Below, one piece after another: positions 7,340 through 9,977 of a stretch of DNA of 9,977 bases. A program made the position numbers and the translations under genes. A model generated the notes under the pieces. It was not told where the DNA came from. It did no database searches and worked only from the letters and a program-made list of their open reading frames with translations. The number at the start of each line of letters is the position of its first letter. Position 1 is the stretch's first letter. The DNA lies in the NCBI GenBank assembly GCA_964462125.1, contig CAYWXT010000211.1, forward strand, positions 1 through 9,977, given 5' to 3'. The stretch comes from JAWLFY01 sp964462125 (GTDB taxonomy: Bacteria > Planctomycetota > Planctomycetia > Pirellulales > Pirellulaceae).

Positions 7340-7610
7340 GGCACTTCCCCAATGTCGGTACTGCGCCAAGGCGACGACATTCACAGAAAAATTCGCGAGA
7401 AAATCTGCTCGTTGGTCGTGCACCCGCTCAATACACGCCGAAACCAAACAACAAAGTATCCAGACGTCGCACGTTGATGAGCAGTCATGCACCCGTCCGG
7501 GCTCACGCGGCAGGGCATTGCGATCTCGGCATCGACGCCGCTCGCGTCCGATGCTGCTCCGCAGAGTATCGCCTGCTGCGAGTGCCGATTCCCTGGGTGA
7601 GACTGGAGTC
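7340..7610 (-). promoter_or_regulatory. Upstream region of sigma-kinase operon
   Basis: These 271 bases hold no supported gene and separate the small gene ending at 7611 from the sigma factor, so the promoter of the sigma/kinase operon is most likely here. The stretch nearest the gene (about 7430-7460) is T-rich on the minus strand (ACTTTGTTGTTTGG, then TATTGA further on), but the spacing and match to a housekeeping promoter are poor. I cannot place -35 and -10 boxes with confidence, nor an autoregulated ECF promoter. Confidence 0.3.
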
Positions 7611-7614
7611 TCAC
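7597..7614. repeat. 18-bp perfect palindrome overlapping a stop codon
   Basis: GTGAGACT at 7597-7604 and AGTCTCAC at 7607-7614 are exact reverse complements with two bases between them. A third related copy, TGAGTCT, lies at 7620-7626. The palindrome overlaps the stop codon (7611-7613) of the 80-residue ORF on the minus strand. With so short a loop, the tips would open in RNA to give a 7-bp stem. No T-run follows, so it is either a factor-assisted transcript end, a protein-binding site, or a dispersed palindromic repeat. Confidence 0.45.
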
Positions 7615-7853
7615 GGATGTGAGTCTATCAGATGATTGCTCCGATTGGAAAAGTGCGAGGTGAAGGCAACTGCGCCAGGGGCGACCGACCACAGCGTCCG
7701 CGGCGAAACAGTGGCAAGCGACTCGACGCGTTGCTTGTGCGACAGCGATGGCAAACGGGAAGCCAACGCGGTCCAATGCTTGGTTTGCATCGGCTTGAGC
7801 TGCTTGTACCAACCGCCGTATTCCATCAGTATTTCGCCGGTCACACCCGCCAT
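7611..7853 (-). CDS. Small hypothetical protein (80 aa)
   Basis: I do not recognise this protein. ATG 7853 is preceded by GGAGG with a 7-base spacer, an excellent ribosome binding site, which is the main reason for keeping it. The product begins MAGVTGEILMEYGGWYKQLK and continues with a basic, mixed-polarity stretch (SRLPSLSHKQRVESL), a short hydrophobic patch (LWSVAPGAVAFTS), and ends in HLIDSHP. It has no signal peptide or clear membrane helix. It starts 62 bases after the HEAT-repeat gene and probably lies on the same transcript. The frame is open further upstream to 7886, but only the 7853 start has a Shine-Dalgarno. A chance ORF cannot be excluded. Confidence 0.5.
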   Translation of the reverse strand: MAGVTGEILMEYGGWYKQLKPMQTKHWTALASRLPSLSHKQRVESLATVSPRTLWSVAPGAVAFTSHFSNRSNHLIDSHP

Positions 7854-7915
7854 GAAACAGCCTCCACGCCCTGCGGAACATTGCAATCGACCACCTTGTG
7901 ATGGTTACGGCGATG

Positions 7916-9145
7916 TCATCGTCTTTGCGAGCTTTTGTTTTCCAGCCTCCGGTGCTTGATTCTGTCAAGCCAGGTCAGGATTTCACCAACACGTTGTCGC
8001 GTTTGACCGTCGCTTCTGTCTCGGAGATCCTTGAGTACCGAGCGGACACGCTCGTCAGCCACGATCTCTGGCGAGACCGAATGTATCACTTCGTTAAGTA
8101 TGTCCAGGGCGTAGGGGACGTTCTCGTCGTCCTTAATAGCTTCAATGGCGAATTTCAATGCGGCTTTCCGTGCCGCTTTCGAATAGTGCGCTAAATGGGC
8201 AAGAACAGATACCGCTCGCCATCGGACGTCCGGGTCATCATTTTCGAGCATCCGATGCAGAGCGGGGACCGCCTGCCTAAGTGGCTTCCCAAGATTGCCA
8301 AGTTGAATTAAAGCGGTTCTCGCTGCCTCGGCAACCGTTTGGTGATCACTTTTGATCGCCTGAAGCAACTCGGGTACATAAGCCGTCTCATCAGAAAAGG
8401 CGCCGCCAAAGGAGTTCGCGCCGCCGGTGTCCATGCCTTCTCCCTCAACGCCCGGACTGCGGTTGCGGCCGAAGATGTCTTCTTCTCCCTTCACCAAAGC
8501 TCGAATCGCTGCCTCCGCCACCTGGGGCTGCCCATGCCCAACCGCCTTTCGTAACGCCTTTTTCAGATATTCATTGCTGAGGTCGCCGTCGATGTCCGTT
8601 GCAGCCTGTATTGCCACTGTTGCCACCTGCGAATCCGGGTGGCCGATGGCCTCGACAATAGCCGGAATTGTTGTCTCGGGAGCCTGCGAATCCAGCTTTT
8701 GCAAAACCCGCAGGGCAAACAGACGGCCATTGCGGCTTCCGTCACTGAGCGTTTCCTTCAGCAGTGGTAACGTTTCCTCCGGGTCGATTTGGCTGAAGAC
8801 ATAAATCGCCTTTGACTTCAGTTTCCCTTCGGGGGACCCTGCCGCAATTGTCGACGTATCGTACTGTCGCATCACCTCGAAAATGGCCGTTGCCGCCTCG
8901 CGAGCATAGCCGTATTTGGCAAAGGTGCCGAGCGCCTCGATTGCTTCGATGCGCTCCTCCGGTTTGAGTTCCCTTTGCAACAGGCGTTCCCACTGCGCGT
9001 AGGGCACTCCGTCGTAGCGCAAGTCCTCCCGGCCGCGCGGCGCGTTACTGTTTTCTGCCGCCACAGGTGCTTTCCACGCCATGAGACCAAAGCCAATGAT
9101 TACTCCGGTCGCGATAATGCTGAGGATCTGTTTAGAAATTTGCAT
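7916..9145 (-). CDS. Membrane-anchored HEAT-repeat protein (former M56 C-terminal part)
   Basis: From ATG 9145 the product has 409 residues. A hydrophobic segment, LSIIATGVIIGFGLMAW (residues 8-24), acts as a membrane anchor or uncleaved signal. The segment YDGVPYAQWERLLQ (44-57) follows. The rest (about 60-395) is a series of HEAT-like helical pairs (for example IPAIVEAIGHPDSQVATVAI and the following blocks). A Gly-rich loop of about 30 residues (221-250, including GVEGEGMDTGGANSFGGAF) interrupts the repeats. HEAT repeats bind proteins, so this is a scaffold or sensor part. AAGGAGAG lies 7 bases before ATG 9145, a very strong start. The frame is open upstream into an M56 peptidase fragment up to the amber codon at 9344-9346, so a GTG start at 9343 (475 aa) is formally possible but has no ribosome binding site. 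Ancestrally this was probably the sensor domain of one BlaR1-like protein. Confidence 0.8.
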   Translation of the reverse strand: MQISKQILSIIATGVIIGFGLMAWKAPVAAENSNAPRGREDLRYDGVPYAQWERLLQRELKPEERIEAIEALGTFAKYGYAREAATAIFEVMRQYDTSTIAAGSPEGKLKSKAIYVFSQIDPEETLPLLKETLSDGSRNGRLFALRVLQKLDSQAPETTIPAIVEAIGHPDSQVATVAIQAATDIDGDLSNEYLKKALRKAVGHGQPQVAEAAIRALVKGEEDIFGRNRSPGVEGEGMDTGGANSFGGAFSDETAYVPELLQAIKSDHQTVAEAARTALIQLGNLGKPLRQAVPALHRMLENDDPDVRWRAVSVLAHLAHYSKAARKAALKFAIEAIKDDENVPYALDILNEVIHSVSPEIVADERVRSVLKDLRDRSDGQTRQRVGEILTWLDRIKHRRLENKSSQRR

Positions 9146-9162
9146 CGGTTCTCTCTCCTTAT
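9138..9162 (-). promoter_or_regulatory. Strong ribosome binding site inside former M56 reading frame
   Basis: On the minus strand AAGGAGAGAGAACCG directly precedes ATG 9145. The AAGGAG core is near-perfect and well spaced. It also encodes NKEREP of the ancestral M56 frame, so it is an internal start signal that lets the HEAT part be made without the broken protease part. Confidence 0.65.
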
Positions 9163-9526
9163 TTAGGATGTGGCGTATTCGGACCAGCAGACGATGCTGA
9201 CCCATGGATGAAACGACGGCTTCGGCAGGCAGCTGCGGGGCGCGACAGCCGGCAAGCCGGGCCAAAAAGTGGACATACCGAATCGGCTGCTGCGTGCGGG
9301 CAATCACCGCCGCGTCGCAGCAGTGCTCGCGCTCGCGGCGCACCTATGCCGACACAACCCAGATGCCCGGCTGGAAGAACAAAGTTGCTTCGACAACCCG
9401 CTGCAGCAGATTCACCAAGTTGTCCCGACGCCGGACATGGGCCAGTTCATGCAGCAGGACCATTTCCACCTCGTTCGGGGTCCATCCGCTAACCGCAGCG
9501 GGCGGCAGCTTCCGGTCACAGCTGAA
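9146..9526 (-). pseudogene. M56 (BlaR1-like) peptidase fragment with amber stop
   Basis: BlaR1/MecR1-type M56 peptidases are membrane zinc proteases that relay signals by cleaving a repressor. This frame keeps the core: GWTPNEVEMVLLHELAHVRR with the HExxH zinc motif at 9451-9437, then NLLQRVVEATLFFQPGIWVV. A TAG at 9344-9346 falls exactly where the family usually has Trp (S-x-W-[IV]-RRERE), and the frame resumes with VRREREHCCDAAVI, which carries the downstream zinc ligand Glu. A single TGG to TAG change explains it. The N-terminal membrane helices are missing: a TGA at 9527-9529, the stop of the transposon-type gene, marks the break. Both lesions separate or remove essential parts, so protease activity is very unlikely. 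The rest of the frame runs uninterrupted into the HEAT-repeat protein. The BlaI-like repressor gene that often precedes such genes is not in the window. Confidence 0.85.
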
Positions 9527-9961
9527 TCATCGCGGCGCCTCCCGATGGATTTCAGCCAACAGCCGCGGCGCTTGCGCCACAGCGTCTCCGGAGAGGACAA
9601 TTCGCAGCTTCCGTCCCGACGTTTCTTTCACCTCGAGTTGACACTGCGTGCTGGGAGCAAGCGGTATCGGTGCCAGTTCCACGAAAGTTGGATCCGGCGG
9701 GTGGTGTTCGGTGGCTGCGGGCTGTTGTCGATTCTCAGACGCCGTCAAACCCAAGCGATCGAGCCATTGGCCCAGTCGCTGAGGATCCACGCGAAGCTGC
9801 TCCGCGGTGGCCTCAACGCCGTGCTTGGAGGCGGTTTCGGCGGCGAGGGTCCATAACTCGTTGGGCAAGCGCCCTCGGCGTCCAGAGCGTCGCCACTGAT
9901 CAAATCGCCGTTTGGCCCGCGTCAGATCGCCAGCGCCGCGGCCGCGGGAATGCATTGTCAT
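9527..9961 (-). CDS. IS66-type accessory (TnpA-like) HTH protein
   Basis: The product has 144 residues. Residues 12-71 read as a helix-turn-helix unit (AKRRFDQWRRSGRRGRLPNE, then LWTLAAETASKHGVEATAEQ and LRVDPQRLGQWLDRLG). After a Pro/His-rich linker, the C-terminal part (93-140) has FVELAPIP, CQLEVKETSGRKLRIVLSGD and LLAEIHR. This layout, a basic HTH plus a short beta domain with a conserved FVEL and a Leu-rich end, matches the small accessory protein encoded first in IS66-family elements and related planctomycete transposon operons. GGAGGAGG shortly before ATG 9961 supports the start. No TnpB or DDE transposase gene follows; instead an M56 fragment begins immediately after the stop, in the same frame. 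I infer a remnant of a mobile element that truncated the M56 gene. It could also be a stand-alone HTH regulator of the same family. Confidence 0.6.
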   Translation of the reverse strand: MTMHSRGRGAGDLTRAKRRFDQWRRSGRRGRLPNELWTLAAETASKHGVEATAEQLRVDPQRLGQWLDRLGLTASENRQQPAATEHHPPDPTFVELAPIPLAPSTQCQLEVKETSGRKLRIVLSGDAVAQAPRLLAEIHREAPR

Positions 9962-9977
9962 CGGTCCTCCTCCACAA

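Noticed and set aside
7430..7470. Possible sigma-70 promoter (TTTGTT ... TATTGA) before the sigma factor
   Set aside because: Both boxes match poorly, and T-rich spacers give such matches by chance.
7340..7492. N-terminal extension of the sigma factor by 51 codons
   Set aside because: The extension is Cys-rich, unlike ECF factors, and the ATG at 7339 has its own Shine-Dalgarno.
7381..7968. 195-codon minus-strand frame
   Set aside because: It overlaps the HEAT gene's end and all of the 80-residue gene out of frame; the product is rich in Arg, Cys and Ser with no recognisable pattern.
9344..9346. Selenocysteine, pyrrolysine or programmed readthrough at the TAG
   Set aside because: TAG is not a selenocysteine codon, the expected residue is Trp, and the gene is also truncated at its N-terminus, so simple decay is more likely.

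Overview
The window looks like a piece of a Planctomycetes chromosome (Pirellulales/Planctomycetales type). The evidence is a planctomycete-style ECF sigma factor next to a giant membrane Ser/Thr kinase with WD40 repeats, an M56 peptidase joined to HEAT repeats, a secreted protein that starts with an SHD1-like motif, and loosely packed small membrane proteins. Every gene I can support reads on the minus strand, so the biological order runs from position 9977 down to 1. I see no tRNA, rRNA, CRISPR array or complete insertion sequence.

Right end (9961-7611): an intact HTH-type gene resembling the first accessory gene (TnpA-like) of IS66-family elements ends exactly where a truncated M56 (BlaR1-like) peptidase fragment begins, in the same reading frame. 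The M56 fragment keeps the HELAH zinc motif. An amber codon separates it from the downstream EHCCD motif, so the protease half is broken. The same frame continues without a stop into a membrane-anchored HEAT-repeat protein that has its own strong ribosome binding site (start 9145) and could still be made. A small unknown gene with a good Shine-Dalgarno follows (7853-7611).

Centre (7339-1479): the main intact unit is an ECF sigma factor (7339-6704) followed after 45 bp by a 1228-residue Ser/Thr kinase (6658-2972). The kinase has a roughly 115-residue insert in the kinase domain, one membrane helix, a coiled coil and 14 WD40 repeats. It is probably a membrane signalling pair in which the kinase adjusts sigma activity. 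Next come a frameshifted remnant of a secreted SHD1 protein (2922-2580) and, 3 bp after its stop, an intact exported protein of 365 residues (2576-1479). The small spacings suggest one transcript.

Left end (1478-1): this looks like a small gene graveyard followed by small membrane proteins. It has an orphan 61-codon ORF, a WD40 fragment with no plausible start (about 1304-1062), a three-helix 119-residue membrane protein (1032-673), a non-coding or decayed spacer with a 10-bp inverted repeat, and the start of another membrane protein cut by the window edge (373-1).

The overall picture is one intact sigma/kinase signalling operon surrounded by decaying signalling and secreted genes. Disruptions can be read directly: a nonsense codon, a frameshift, a truncation beside a transposon-type gene, and a domain orphan. 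All family names come from motif recognition by eye; no database search was run.
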